The notes: generated from the sequence alone by a model not told the origin. A stretch of 64,000 nucleotides of DNA from Luteimonas aestuarii (GCF_004357985.1 NZ_SMTF01000002.1:1-64000); one strand, 5' to 3'; positions 1 through 8,740 are shown, counted from the first letter of the stretch. Translations and numbers: made by a program.

Positions 1-266
1 TGTCCGTCGCAGGCCCAGGCGATGTCGCCATCGCGGCCGTGCCGCACCGGGGCTTGGGTACGCCAGACCTCGAACGGCGCCGCGCCATGGGGTTGCAGCG
101 GCACACGCAGGTAGCGCGGGTCGTCGTGGCGGGGCGCGTGGTTGCCGAAACCCAGGACCGCCAGCACGTCGGGGGCGGCCAGCAATGCATCGGGGGTGCC
201 TGCCTGCACATAGTCGACGTGCAGGCGGGGCGGCGCCTGCGGCGGCAGTGGCGCGGGCCGGCTCAC
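1..266 (-). CDS. xanB2: XanB2-like chorismatase (3-/4-hydroxybenzoate synthase), 5' part only
   Basis: The first 88 codons of a minus-strand gene that runs off the left edge. It starts with GTG inside the sequence GTGA, which also holds the stop codon of the halogenase gene upstream of it, a 4-base overlap typical of translational coupling. The readable N-terminus contains VDYVQAG, DVLAVLGFGN, DDPRYLRVPLQPHG and VWRTQAPVRHGRDGDI, which I recognise from the XanB2 / FkbO-Hyg5 chorismatase family (often annotated pteridine-dependent deoxygenase-like). In Xanthomonas, XanB2 converts chorismate to 3- and 4-hydroxybenzoate in the cytoplasm; 3-HBA feeds xanthomonadin synthesis. The catalytic C-terminal part is outside the window, so activity cannot be judged. 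The position next to an aryl-polyene cluster supports the call. Confidence 0.8.
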   Translation of the reverse strand, partial: MSRPAPLPPQAPPRLHVDYVQAGTPDALLAAPDVLAVLGFGNHAPRHDDPRYLRVPLQPHGAAPFEVWRTQAPVRHGRDGDIAWACDG

Positions 267-1597
267 GGATTGCCCTCGTGCAGGGTGTCGCCGGCGAAGG
301 CCTCGCGGACCTGCCGGCGGCGTCGCAGCCAGCCGCGGAGTGCGGCGGGGGCGATGGCGATGGCATTGATCGCGTAGATCGCGCGGAAGGCATGCAGGCG
401 CCAGCGCACCGCGCGGTTGTCGAACACGTCGCCGGCCAGCATCGAGATCACTGCCTGTTCGATCTGCCAGTCGTTGCGCGGCGCCGAGAAGATGCGCTGC
501 ATCACCGGCGTGGTGAAGCGATGGATGAACCACGAAAAATGCTTCAGGCCGCGGCGCAGGCGCTTGTCCATCGCGCGCTGCAGGGCGGCTTCGCGCGCGG
601 GCTGGCGCAGTGCGCCGTCGACCACGTCGGCCGCGTGCTCGGCGCTGTTCATGCCCAGGTACACGCCGGACGAGAACACCGGGTCGATGAAGGCGAAGGC
701 ATCGCCCGCCATCACCCAGCCCGGCCCGGCCATGCGCGTGCACTGGTACGAGTAGTTGCCGGTGGCGTGCACCGGGGCGATCCGTTCCGCGTGCTGCATC
801 CGTTCGCGCACCGTGTCGGTGCGCAGCAGGGTCTGCATCAGGAAGGCTTCGTTGTCGCCGCGGCGCTGCTTCAGGTACTCGGGCAGGCAGACCGCGCCCA
901 CGCTCATCACGTCGTCGCGCAACGGGATCAGCCAGTACCAGCCATGCTCGAACCGGTCCACGGTGATGTTGCCGGCGTCGTCGCCCTCGCGACGGGTCAC
1001 GCCGCGGAAGTGGCTGAAGATCGCCGCCGACTGGTGCAGCGCGCTCTTGCGCTTGAGCTTGAGCTTGTTGCCAAGGAAGGTGTCGCGGCCGCTGGCATCG
1101 ACCAGGTAGCGGGTGCGCAGCGACAGCGCGTTGCCGTCGGCATCGCGGGCATGCACCAGCGAGGGCCGCCCGTCTGCGTCGGACTCGACCTGCTCCACCT
1201 TGACCCGCTCGCGCGCATCCACGCCGTTGGCGCGGGCATGCTCGAACAGCAACTGGTCGAACTCGGAACGGCGCACCTGGAAGGCATGGTCGAACTTCGG
1301 CGACAGGGCGCGGTCGAAGCGGAACACGTGGGTGGTGCCGTCCTCGGGCGTGCCGGGCATGTGCACCGGGAAGTCGGCGCCTGCCTTGTGCACGCCGATC
1401 GCGCGCACCTGCTCCAGCACGCCCAGGCGCTCGAGGATCGGCAGGTTCATCGGCAGCAGCGATTCGCCGATGTGGAAGCGCGGGTGTGCGTCCTTCTCCA
1501 GCAGCACCACGCGCCAGCCCTTCCGCGCGAGCAGCGTGGCGGCGGTGGTGCCGGCCGGGCCGCCGCCGATGACCACCACGTCCGCGTCCTGCGACAT
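263..1597 (-). CDS. Flavin-dependent halogenase-like oxidoreductase of the pigment cluster
   Basis: A 444-residue FAD protein. Visible motifs: Rossmann GGGPAG (about residues 11-16), a candidate catalytic lysine in VHKAGADF (K71), the halogenase signature WxWxIP as WYWLIP (about 220-225), a GD flavin motif near 298 and FIDPVFSSG (about 303-311), which fits the FxxPxxSxG motif shared by flavin halogenases. I infer that it halogenates the aryl head group or the polyene; xanthomonadins are classically brominated. An ATG 51 bases further upstream (1648) would add a low-complexity extension; I prefer the internal ATG because it sits at the usual distance from the FAD motif. It is translationally coupled to the XanB2-like gene and divergent from the acyl carrier protein operon. 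A non-halogenating flavin oxidoreductase remains possible. Confidence 0.8.
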   Translation of the reverse strand: MSQDADVVVIGGGPAGTTAATLLARKGWRVVLLEKDAHPRFHIGESLLPMNLPILERLGVLEQVRAIGVHKAGADFPVHMPGTPEDGTTHVFRFDRALSPKFDHAFQVRRSEFDQLLFEHARANGVDARERVKVEQVESDADGRPSLVHARDADGNALSLRTRYLVDASGRDTFLGNKLKLKRKSALHQSAAIFSHFRGVTRREGDDAGNITVDRFEHGWYWLIPLRDDVMSVGAVCLPEYLKQRRGDNEAFLMQTLLRTDTVRERMQHAERIAPVHATGNYSYQCTRMAGPGWVMAGDAFAFIDPVFSSGVYLGMNSAEHAADVVDGALRQPAREAALQRAMDKRLRRGLKHFSWFIHRFTTPVMQRIFSAPRNDWQIEQAVISMLAGDVFDNRAVRWRLHAFRAIYAINAIAIAPAALRGWLRRRRQVREAFAGDTLHEGNP

Positions 1598-1781
1598 GAC
1601 TTCCGGATGCACTGCAGCGGTGGCGTTGGCGGTGGCGGCGGGGTGCATCCGTTCGGTCGGGTGGCGTGGTGGCGCGCATCATAGCGGAAGCACCGCCCGC
1701 GGCCGATGCCGACGCGGTGCTTGCGCCGCGGTCGCCGATGCCGGAAGGTGGCGCCCTGCCAACATCCGGGAATCCCCATTC

Positions 1782-2051
1782 ATGTCCGCACAAACCGATG
1801 CCGAGCGCGCGCTCGCCGAACTCCTGGTCGACAGCCTGAACCTGGAGGACGTGCAGCCGGGCGACATCGATCCCGAAGCCCCGCTGTTCAACGCCGGCCT
1901 GGGCCTGGATTCGATCGACGCGCTGGAACTGGCGCTGGCGATCAGCAAGCAATACGGCTTCCAGCTGCGCTCCGACAACGACGAGAACCGGCGCATCTTC
2001 GCGTCGCTGCGCGCGCTGTCGGCGCACGTCGAACAGCATCGCACCACCTGA
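1782..2051 (+). CDS. xanC: Acyl carrier protein of aryl-polyene synthesis (XanC-like)
   Basis: An 89-residue acidic protein with the phosphopantetheine attachment motif GLDSIDALEL; Ser44 is the expected modified residue. Its length and predicted all-helical make-up fit a stand-alone acyl carrier protein. It would carry the aryl starter and the growing polyene between ketosynthase, ketoreductase and dehydratases in the cytoplasm. It is the first gene of a plus-strand operon; the membrane-protein gene starts 6 bases after its stop. The roughly 180 bases upstream separate it from the divergent halogenase gene and should hold the promoters for both directions. In Xanthomonas the ACP of this cluster is called xanC; I use that symbol by context. 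Confidence 0.85.
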   Translation: MSAQTDAERALAELLVDSLNLEDVQPGDIDPEAPLFNAGLGLDSIDALELALAISKQYGFQLRSDNDENRRIFASLRALSAHVEQHRTT

Positions 2052-2057
2052 CCCCGC

Positions 2058-2741
2058 TTGGTCTTCCTGCTGCAACTGCTGCTTGCGCTGGGCTATACCG
2101 TCCTGGCGCACCTGGCCAGCGCGTGGCAGCAGCCGGGCTATGCGCTGGCCGCGATGCTGGCGCTGGCGGTGTTGCTGTGGGCCGAACCGCTGCATGCGCG
2201 TCGTGGCTGGGCCTGGCTGAGCCTGCCGTTGGCGCTGGCGGCGTGCTGGCTGCTGTACCGGCAGGGCTACGCGATGCTGCCGCTGCTGCTGGTGCCGGTG
2301 GCCTTCGTGCTGCTGGTGGCCTGGGTGTTCGGGCGCAGCCTGCGGCCCGGGCGGATACCGCTGATCACCCGGATCATGGTGGCGGTGGAGGGCAAGCCGC
2401 TGGACGCGGTGGAGCCGGTGCTGCTGCGCTACACCCGCGGACTGACCGCGGCATGGACGTCGGTGCTGGTAGTGCTGGCGTCGCTGAACCTGCTGCTTGC
2501 GCTGATCGCCAGCCCGGGAGGACTGCTGGCGATGCTGGGGGTGGATGCACCCTTCACGGTCACGCCGGAGCAGTGGTCGCTGGCGGCCAACCTGCTCAAC
2601 TGGGGGTTGGTGGGTGGCTTTTTCCTGGGCGAGTATCTGGTCCGGGCACGCAGGTTCCCGGGGCGCTATCGCAGCTTCGCGGATTTCCTGCGCAAGCTGG
2701 CGGGGCTGGGGCCTGTGTTCTGGCGGGACGTGCTGCGCTGA
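2058..2741 (+). CDS. Multi-pass membrane protein of the pigment cluster (COG4648-like)
   Basis: A 227-residue hydrophobic protein that starts with TTG 6 bases after the ACP stop. There are about six hydrophobic segments: four in the N-terminal 90 residues, then a cytoplasmic-looking stretch (LRPGRIPLITRIMVAVEGKPLDA, approximately residues 95-120), then two more membrane segments and a basic tail ending RKLAGLGPVFWRDVLR. The pattern matches the small membrane proteins next to the ACP and acyltransferases in aryl-polyene clusters (ApeG/COG4648 type), whose biochemical role is not settled; anchoring the synthesis complex at the inner membrane is a reasonable guess. Only a start further downstream would give an ATG or GTG, so the TTG is accepted because of the spacing and the immediately hydrophobic N-terminus. 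Confidence 0.65.
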   Translation: MVFLLQLLLALGYTVLAHLASAWQQPGYALAAMLALAVLLWAEPLHARRGWAWLSLPLALAACWLLYRQGYAMLPLLLVPVAFVLLVAWVFGRSLRPGRIPLITRIMVAVEGKPLDAVEPVLLRYTRGLTAAWTSVLVVLASLNLLLALIASPGGLLAMLGVDAPFTVTPEQWSLAANLLNWGLVGGFFLGEYLVRARRFPGRYRSFADFLRKLAGLGPVFWRDVLR

Positions 2742-2819
2742 GGCGCGGCGTCAGTGGCTTGTCCGGGCGACGGGCGGGAACGGGACGGGTAGGAAACAGG
2801 AACGGTATCCTTAGTCGTT

Positions 2820-3599
2820 ATGGCCGACATCATGCAAAACCCGGGTGTTTCGCACGTTCCGGCGGGCGCGTTGCGCACCGCGTTCAACGCCCTGCGACTG
2901 GGACTGGGCATGCTGTGGACGGCGGCCTGCATCTCGCTGGCGCTGCTGGTGCACGTGCTGAGCCTCGGCCGCACGGACTGGGCGCTGCGGATGGCGTCAT
3001 GGCTGTGGGCACCCGGCCTGCTGCTCGAGGCCGGTGCCACCTGGACCGTGGAAGGCCGCGAGCGCGTCGACTGGTCGCGCAACTACCTGGTGGTCGCCAA
3101 CCACCAGTCGATCTTCGACATCTGCGCCCTGTTCATCGCGCTGCCGGTGCCGGTGCGCTTCCTGTTGAAGCAGGAGATGAAACGCGTGCCGTTCGTGAAC
3201 TGGTATGCGCAGGCCACCGGCATGCTGTTCGTCGCGCGCGAGGACCGGCGCGCAGGTCCGGCAATGCGCCGCGATGCCGCCGAGCTGCTGGGCAAGGGCC
3301 GCAACCTGCTGCTGTTCCCGGAAGGCACCCGTACCCGAACCGGGGCATTGGGCAGCTTCAAGAGCGGGTCGTTCCAGTCGGCGGTCGACGCCGGCGTGGA
3401 CGTGCTGCCGGTGGCGGTGATGGGGACCGGTGCGATCTGGCCGGTCGCGGGTTTCCGGCATGTGCGTGGCGGACCGGTACGTGTGCGCATCGGGACGCCG
3501 ATCCCGGTGCGTGACGCCGCGGGTGCGCCGCTGCCGCGGCAACAGCTGGCGCGGCAGGCCCAGGACAGCGTGCAGGCGATGCTGGACGCGGCGGCATGA
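2820..3599 (+). CDS. PlsC-type 1-acylglycerol-3-phosphate acyltransferase-like protein
   Basis: A 259-residue acyltransferase with one N-terminal membrane segment (about residues 20-50). It has the two hallmark blocks of the PlsC/LPLAT family: NHQSIFDI, containing the catalytic HX4D, near residue 98, and FPEGTRTRTG near residue 165. In aryl-polyene clusters such enzymes are thought to transfer acyl or polyene chains to a glycerol-like or lipid acceptor at the inner membrane; the real acceptor is unknown here. Its stop codon overlaps the start of the dehydratase gene in an ATGA junction, so the two are coupled. A TATCCT box lies 8 bases before the ATG, so an internal promoter after the 78-base gap is possible. 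Confidence 0.85.
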   Translation: MADIMQNPGVSHVPAGALRTAFNALRLGLGMLWTAACISLALLVHVLSLGRTDWALRMASWLWAPGLLLEAGATWTVEGRERVDWSRNYLVVANHQSIFDICALFIALPVPVRFLLKQEMKRVPFVNWYAQATGMLFVAREDRRAGPAMRRDAAELLGKGRNLLLFPEGTRTRTGALGSFKSGSFQSAVDAGVDVLPVAVMGTGAIWPVAGFRHVRGGPVRVRIGTPIPVRDAAGAPLPRQQLARQAQDSVQAMLDAAA

Positions 3600-3913
3600 C
3601 CACGGTGCAGGGCGCTTTCAGCATCGGCGCGGACCATCCCTGCCTGCCCGGGCACTTCCCCGGCAATCCGCTGGTGCCGGGCGTGGTGATCCTGGATCGT
3701 GTGGTCGCGGTGCTGGAAGCGCACCACGGGACGCTGGGGCGGTTGCGCTTCCCCCAGGTGAAATTCGTGCAGCCGTTGCGTCCCGGCGAAGCCGCGCGGG
3801 TGACGCTGGAACCGCTGCCGGGCGACTCGCCACGCTGGCGTTTCCGCGTGGAGCGCGATGCCACCCTGCTGGCCAGCGGCGACGTCGCCGCCGACGCGAT
3901 GGTCGCCGCATGA
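3596..3913 (+). CDS. Hotdog-fold 3-hydroxyacyl-ACP dehydratase (FabZ/ApeI-like)
   Basis: A 105-residue single hotdog domain. The stretch DHPCLPGHFPGNPLVPGVVIL contains the FabZ-type HFPGxPxxPGV loop with the expected catalytic histidine near residue 20. It would dehydrate 3-hydroxyacyl-ACP intermediates to introduce the conjugated double bonds. It is shorter than FabZ (about 140-150 residues) because the C-terminal strand region is trimmed, as in small dehydratases of aryl-polyene clusters. It sits between two acyltransferase genes with ATGA overlaps on both sides. A second, ApeP-like hotdog protein is encoded at the end of the operon, so the cluster has a dehydratase pair. Confidence 0.82.
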   Translation: MTTVQGAFSIGADHPCLPGHFPGNPLVPGVVILDRVVAVLEAHHGTLGRLRFPQVKFVQPLRPGEAARVTLEPLPGDSPRWRFRVERDATLLASGDVAADAMVAA

Positions 3914-4896
3914 GCAGCGAATGGAAGCAGCGCCGCGAAGGCGGCAGCCCCTTGGCGATGCGCCTGCTGCGGGCACTGAGCTGCCGGCTGGGGCGCGGCC
4001 CCGCGCGCCTGCTGCTCTATCCCATCGTGCTGTACTTCCTGCTGCGTCGCGGCGCCGAGCGGCAGGACTCGCGCGCCTACCTCAATCGCGTACTCGGACG
4101 GCCCGCCACGCTGCGCGACGTGGCGCGCCACATCCACACCTTCGCCTCGACCATCCTCGATCGCGTGTTCCTGCTGCGCGAGGACATCCGCGGCTTCGAT
4201 GTACGCACCGAAGGACTGGGCACCCTGAACCGTCATCTGGATGCGGGGCGCGGCGTGTTGCTGTTCGGCTCGCACCTGGGCAGTTTCGAGGCCTTGCGCG
4301 TACTGTCGCGACAGCGCCCGGAATGCAAGATCCGCGTGCTGCTCGACCGCAGCCACAGCCGCGCGGTGACCGAGATGCTGGATGCGCTGAATCCGGAGAT
4401 CGCCGCCTCGGTGATCGATGCCGGGCAGGACGGCCCGTCGATCGCGCTCGCCATCGGCGAGGCGCTGTCGCAGGGCGCGATGGTGGCCCTGCTGGTCGAC
4501 CGCAGCCATGCCGGCAGCGCGGTCGAGTACGTTCCGTTCCTCGGTGAGCCCGCGGCATTCCCCACGGCCCCCTGGCTGCTCGCGGCCGTGCTGAAGGTAC
4601 CGGTGATGCTGACCTTCGGGCTGTACCGCGGCGGCAATCGCTACGACCTGGTGTTCGAACCGTTCAGCGAAGGCATCGAGCTGCCGCGCGGGAAGCGGCG
4701 CGAGGGCGTGGTCGCGCTCATCCGCCGTTACGCGGCGCGGCTGGAACATCATGCGCGCAGCGCTCCCTACAACTGGTTCAATTTCTATGACTTCTGGAAA
4801 CGCGACGATGCGGTGGCCACGACTGGCCATGGCCTGCCTGCTGCCGATGCTGCTGGCCATGCCGGCATTGACGGCGTCCGCCGCACTGCAGGCTGA
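3910..4896 (+). CDS. LpxL/HtrB-type lysophospholipid acyltransferase family protein
   Basis: A 328-residue protein whose ATG overlaps the dehydratase stop. It has a basic N-terminus, a hydrophobic segment near residues 30-48 and the blocks GVLLFGSHLGSFEAL (H-x4-E type catalytic motif), VALLVDRSH and FLGEPAAFPTAPWLLA, which fit the bacterial lipid A late acyltransferase (LPLAT) superfamily. In pigment clusters homologues probably acylate the polyene conjugate before export. The conserved part ends at NWFNFYDFWKR; the last 30 or so residues are encoded inside the overlap with the next gene (see findings), are rich in Ala and Gly and look unconserved. It is coupled to genes on both sides and inferred to act at the inner membrane. 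Confidence 0.8.
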   Translation: MSSEWKQRREGGSPLAMRLLRALSCRLGRGPARLLLYPIVLYFLLRRGAERQDSRAYLNRVLGRPATLRDVARHIHTFASTILDRVFLLREDIRGFDVRTEGLGTLNRHLDAGRGVLLFGSHLGSFEALRVLSRQRPECKIRVLLDRSHSRAVTEMLDALNPEIAASVIDAGQDGPSIALAIGEALSQGAMVALLVDRSHAGSAVEYVPFLGEPAAFPTAPWLLAAVLKVPVMLTFGLYRGGNRYDLVFEPFSEGIELPRGKRREGVVALIRRYAARLEHHARSAPYNWFNFYDFWKRDDAVATTGHGLPAADAAGHAGIDGVRRTAG

Positions 4897-5500
4897 CGGC
4901 ACCGTGCGCGCCGGCGCAGCATCCGCCGGCACGGTCGATGCCGACTGGATCCTGCGCCGCCTGCAGCGTCCGCCGCCGGTCAGCACGCCGTTCGTCGAAC
5001 TGCGCGGCTCGGCGACGCTGAAGCAGCCGCTGCAGCTGTCGGGCACCTACCGTCGCCCCGATGCCAATACGCTGGTGCGCGAGGTAAGCGCGCCCTATGC
5101 GGAAACCACCACCATCCGCAATGGCGAGGCGACCATTGCCCGCGAGGGCCGCACGCCGCGCCGGTTCTCGCTGGCGCGCGTACCGGAACTTGCCGCGCTG
5201 CAGGGCGGCTTCGGTGCGCTGCTGTCCGGCGACCGCGCGGCGATCCAGTCGCAGTACACGCTGGAAGCCGTCGGCGCGCCCGGCAGCTGGATGCTGGTGA
5301 TGCGCCCGCGCGATGCGCGTGCGGCGAGCCGGCTGGATTCGATCGTGCTGCGCGGCCGCGATGACGAACTGCACTGCATCGAATCGCGCCCGGTGCAAGG
5401 CGATCCGCAGCCGACCCTGCTGGGTCCGGTCGCGGCGCGCACGCCGACGCTGGATTCGCTCGACGCCGCACTGCGGCTGTGCCGCGAACCGTCGCGTTGA
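4808..5500 (+). CDS. LolA-like outer-membrane lipoprotein carrier of the pigment cluster
   Basis: A 230-residue protein with a signal peptide (MRWPRLAMACLLPMLLAMPA, cleavage expected after ALTASA) and a LolA-fold body: WILRRLQRPPPVSTPFVELRGSATLKQPLQLSGTYRRP reads as the typical first strands, followed by a RNGEATI turn. It should be periplasmic. LolA-like and MMPL genes occur together in aryl-polyene clusters and are taken to move the finished product across the periplasm to the outer membrane. The chosen ATG gives the best signal peptide; earlier in-frame starts (4751, 4787) add polar residues in front of it. It overlaps the preceding gene by 89 bases and the MMPL gene by up to 22. Confidence 0.75.
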   Translation: MRWPRLAMACLLPMLLAMPALTASAALQADGTVRAGAASAGTVDADWILRRLQRPPPVSTPFVELRGSATLKQPLQLSGTYRRPDANTLVREVSAPYAETTTIRNGEATIAREGRTPRRFSLARVPELAALQGGFGALLSGDRAAIQSQYTLEAVGAPGSWMLVMRPRDARAASRLDSIVLRGRDDELHCIESRPVQGDPQPTLLGPVAARTPTLDSLDAALRLCREPSR

Positions 5501-7893
5501 ATCCGGGCGGTTTCCTCGACACGCTGCAGCAGCGCCCCGGCCTGCGGCTGGCGCTTGCGTTGGCCTGGCTGGTGCTGCTGCTGGCCGCCGGCTGGTGGAC
5601 CAGCACGCGGCTCGAGTTCAGTGGTGACCTGCGCCGGTTCCTGCCCGACCCGCGCACGCCGGAACAGCGCCTGCTGGTCGATGAGCTCGGCGATGGTCCC
5701 GGCTCGCGCTTGCTGCTGGTGGCGCTGTCGGGCGACGTACCGGAAACCTTGGCGGCGCAATCGCAGGTGCTGCATGACGCGCTGGCCGCCGACCCGCGCT
5801 ACAGCGTGGTCGCCAATGGCGGCGACGCGGGGCTCGATGCGTTCCCGGAACACCTGCTGCCCTATCGCTACCTGCTGACGTCGTCGTTCGACGACGCGCC
5901 GCTGGATGCGGACACGCTGCGCGATGCGCTCGATGCGCGCTTGCAGGACCTCGGCTCGCCGGCGGCGGCCCTGGTCGAACCGTTGTTGCCGTCCGATCCC
6001 ACGCTGGAAACGCTGGCACTGGCCGATGCCTGGGCGCCGAACGCAGCGCCCGAGCGCCTGCACGGCGTGTGGTTCGACCGCGCGGGCGAACAGGCGCTGC
6101 TGCTGGTGGAAACCCATGCCGCCGGGTTCGACCCGACGGGGCAGGTGGAGGCGGTGGAGGGCATCGAGGCGCTGTTCGACGCTGCGCGTGGCGACAGTGC
6201 CAGCACGCTGGAGATGACCGGACCGGGCGCGTTCTCGGTCGAGATCGGCGGGCGCACGCAGCGCGAGGCGCAACGCATCGGCCTGGCCGACACGATTGGC
6301 CTGATCCTGCTGCTGTGGTTCGCCTACCGCAGCTGGAAGCAGCCGCTGCTGGGCGTGCTGCCGCTGGCAAGCGCCGGCATCGCCGGGTTGACAGCGGTCG
6401 CACTGCTGTTCCCGGGCGGCGTGCACGGCATCACCATCGCGTTCGGCTTCACCCTGATCGGCGTGGTGCAGGACTACCCGATCCATTTCTTCAGCCACCA
6501 GCGCGCCGGACTGTCGCCCTGGCGCAACGTGCGCGCGCTGTGGCCGGCGCTGTCGACGGGCGTGGTCTCGACGTGCATCGCCTACGCCACTTTCCTGTTC
6601 TCCGGCGTGGATGGCCTGCGCCAGCTGGCGGTGTTCACCATCGCCGCGCTGGCGGTGGCGGCCTTGGCGACGCGGTTGCTGCTGCCGGCGATCGTCGATC
6701 CGTCGCCACCCGATCTGGCGCACTCGCCGCGGTTGCAGCGGCTATGGCATCGCATCGAAGCGCTGCCGCGACCGAAGTGGTCGCTGGCGCTGCTGGCGCT
6801 GCTGGCACTGGCCGCGATCGTGTTCAGCCCCGGCCCGTTCTGGCAGAACGACCTGTCGAAGCTGACGCCGGTGCCGGCCGATGCGCTGGCGCGCGACGCG
6901 CAGCTGCGCGAGGAACTCGGCGCGCCCGACGTGCGCTACGTGCTGGTCGCGGAAGGTGGTGGCGCCGACGGTGTGCTGCAGGCCACCGCGGCGCTGCGCC
7001 CGGCGCTCGATGCGCTGGTGGCGCGGGGCGCGTTGGATGGTTACGACATGGCGGCGCGCTACCTGCCGGCCGCCGAGGTGCAGCGGGCGCGGCAGGCGGC
7101 CCTGCCCGAAGCGCCTGCGCTGCAGGCGATGCTGGATGACCTGCTGGCCGACTCACCGTTCCGCGCCGATGCGTTCGCGCCGTTCGTCGAGGACGTGGCC
7201 GCGGCGAAATCCGCGCCGCTGCTGCAGCGTTCCGACTTCGACGGCACACCGCTGGCGACGGCGTTGTCCGGACTGCTGCTGGAACGCGATGGGCGCGCGA
7301 CCGCACTGGTGTCGCTGAGTGGGCTGGACGATCCGGACGACGTCGCGGCATTGGCGGGCGAAGGCGACGGCGTCGCGCTGCGCCTGCTGGATATGAAGGA
7401 GGCGTCGGAGTCGCTGGTCGCCGAATACCGTGGCCGCGTGCTCGCCGCGATGGCGGTCGCACTCGTGCTGCTGGTGGCGACGGTGTGGCTGTCGCTGCGT
7501 GCCGCGTCGCGCGCGTGGCGGGTGCTGATGCCGACGCTGCTGACGTTGCTGATCATCGTCGCGGTGCTGCGATTGTGCGGGGTCGAGCTGACCCTGTTCC
7601 ACCTGGTGTCGCTGATCCTCGCCGCGGGCCTGGGGCTCGATTACGCGCTGTTCTTCGAACACGCCGGCGACAGTCGCGACGAGCAGGTGCGCACGCTGCA
7701 CGCGGTGCTGGTGTGCAGCCTGATGACGCTGCTGGTGTTCAGCCTGCTGGCGCTGTCGTCGATCCCGGTGCTGCGCGCCATCGGCGTGACGGTGACGCTG
7801 GGCGTGGCCTGCAACTTCGTGCTGTCGCTGCTGGTGGCGCGGCATCGCGCGGCGATCGTGGCGGCGCGCGCGGACGAGGGGATGGCGACATGA
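5479..7893 (+). CDS. MMPL/RND-family exporter of the pigment cluster
   Basis: An 804-residue inner-membrane transporter. The layout is the classic MMPL arrangement: one membrane helix near residues 20-38, a large periplasmic domain, five helices around 270-415, a second start-like helix near 435-455, a second periplasmic domain, and five helices in 655-790. It would use the proton gradient to export the aryl-polyene lipid, with the LolA-like protein as partner. GTG at 5479 overlaps the LolA gene by 22 bases; a TTG at 5497 inside a TTGA junction is an alternative. The downstream dehydratase starts within its stop codon (ATGA). Confidence 0.85.
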   Translation: MPRTVALNPGGFLDTLQQRPGLRLALALAWLVLLLAAGWWTSTRLEFSGDLRRFLPDPRTPEQRLLVDELGDGPGSRLLLVALSGDVPETLAAQSQVLHDALAADPRYSVVANGGDAGLDAFPEHLLPYRYLLTSSFDDAPLDADTLRDALDARLQDLGSPAAALVEPLLPSDPTLETLALADAWAPNAAPERLHGVWFDRAGEQALLLVETHAAGFDPTGQVEAVEGIEALFDAARGDSASTLEMTGPGAFSVEIGGRTQREAQRIGLADTIGLILLLWFAYRSWKQPLLGVLPLASAGIAGLTAVALLFPGGVHGITIAFGFTLIGVVQDYPIHFFSHQRAGLSPWRNVRALWPALSTGVVSTCIAYATFLFSGVDGLRQLAVFTIAALAVAALATRLLLPAIVDPSPPDLAHSPRLQRLWHRIEALPRPKWSLALLALLALAAIVFSPGPFWQNDLSKLTPVPADALARDAQLREELGAPDVRYVLVAEGGGADGVLQATAALRPALDALVARGALDGYDMAARYLPAAEVQRARQAALPEAPALQAMLDDLLADSPFRADAFAPFVEDVAAAKSAPLLQRSDFDGTPLATALSGLLLERDGRATALVSLSGLDDPDDVAALAGEGDGVALRLLDMKEASESLVAEYRGRVLAAMAVALVLLVATVWLSLRAASRAWRVLMPTLLTLLIIVAVLRLCGVELTLFHLVSLILAAGLGLDYALFFEHAGDSRDEQVRTLHAVLVCSLMTLLVFSLLALSSIPVLRAIGVTVTLGVACNFVLSLLVARHRAAIVAARADEGMAT

Positions 7894-8318
7894 CGATCGA
7901 CCGCGCTGCGATCCTGGCGATGGTGCCGCACCAGGGTGCGATGTGCCTCTGGGAGGAGGTGCTCGACTGGAGCGATACGCAGGTGCGCCTGCGTGGCGCC
8001 AGCCATCGTGATCCTGCCAATCCGCTGCGCAGCGATGGTGTGCTGCGCGCGCTGCACCTGTGCGAATACGGTGCACAGGCGATGGCCGTGCATGGCGGCT
8101 TGCGTGCACGCGCGTCCGGCGGTGCGGTGCGGCCGGGGATGCTGGTGGCGCTGCGCGGGGTCGTGCTGCACGTGGCGCGGATCGATGATCTGGCAGGCGA
8201 CCTGGTGTGCGAGGCCGAGGTGCTGGCGGAGGGTGGGGACAGCCAGCAGTATGGGTTCCGGATCAGCTGCGATGGGGTGTTGCTGGCGGAGGGGCGGGCG
8301 GCGGTGATGTTGGGCTGA
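7890..8318 (+). CDS. ApeP-like 3-hydroxyacyl-ACP dehydratase
   Basis: A 142-residue hotdog-type protein starting in an ATGA overlap with the exporter gene. The N-terminal AAILAMVPHQGAMCLWEEV and the later LHLCEYGAQAMAVHGGL are the conserved blocks of the ApeP-like dehydratase family; PHQ supplies the likely catalytic histidine and the E of CEYGAQA the acidic partner. It should work with the smaller FabZ-like protein in polyene dehydration. It is the last gene before a 520-base intergenic repeat region that separates it from the ketoreductase gene. Confidence 0.82.
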   Translation: MTIDRAAILAMVPHQGAMCLWEEVLDWSDTQVRLRGASHRDPANPLRSDGVLRALHLCEYGAQAMAVHGGLRARASGGAVRPGMLVALRGVVLHVARIDDLAGDLVCEAEVLAEGGDSQQYGFRISCDGVLLAEGRAAVMLG

Positions 8319-8432
8319 TACGTTTCTCGCCAGGTCGTTCGGGTGAGGCGTTGTTTCGCAGGGAGTGCGGCTGATGCGCCAAGCGCTTCCCTATCCGCCG
8401 AGATTAATGTTTGCTCATGTCATCCTCGCGAA

Positions 8433-8456
8433 GGCGGGGGCGGGGGCGGGGGCGGG
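8433..8456 (+). repeat. G5C tandem tract, potential G-quadruplex
   Basis: Three runs of five G and a final run of three G, each separated by a single C, immediately follow the left arm of a REP-like palindrome. Four G-tracts with one-base loops fit the general quadruplex motif. It lies between the ApeP-like gene and fabG, on the coding strand of both. Confidence 0.6.
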
Positions 8457-8706
8457 TTGCTTGCGAGCCCTAGGCTCGCGCCCGGTCAAACGACTGGGCG
8501 CAATGCGCGAGTGCTGGGGGTTCGATGATCCATGCAAACTGTCCTTCGGTCATGACGCGACACGCTCGATTGGATTGAACTGTACTCCAGAGCATTTCGC
8601 CCGCAGGCGGGCGAGTTCATTTCTTTTTGCGGGCCCAAAAAGAAACGAACCAAAGAAAAAGGGCCTTCCCCGACAGAGCTAACCGAGCATGTTGGACTCG
8701 ACGGGA

Positions 8707-8740
8707 TTTTTCGACAGGACATCCCTGTCCCGTCGAAAAA
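8707..8740. repeat. Hairpin in intergenic repeat
   Basis: Arms TTTTTCGAC and GTCGAAAAA pair over 9 bases, then after one A/C mismatch GGACA pairs with TGTCC, leaving a TCCC loop. The T-run is on the 5' side and the A-run on the 3' side in both directions, so it is not a standard Rho-independent terminator. Confidence 0.6.

Noticed and set aside
8433-8456. G5C tract as a CRISPR-like or coding repeat
   Set aside because: Only single-base spacers and no leader or spacer diversity; it is a homopolymer-like tract, not an array, and no reading frame across it looks real.
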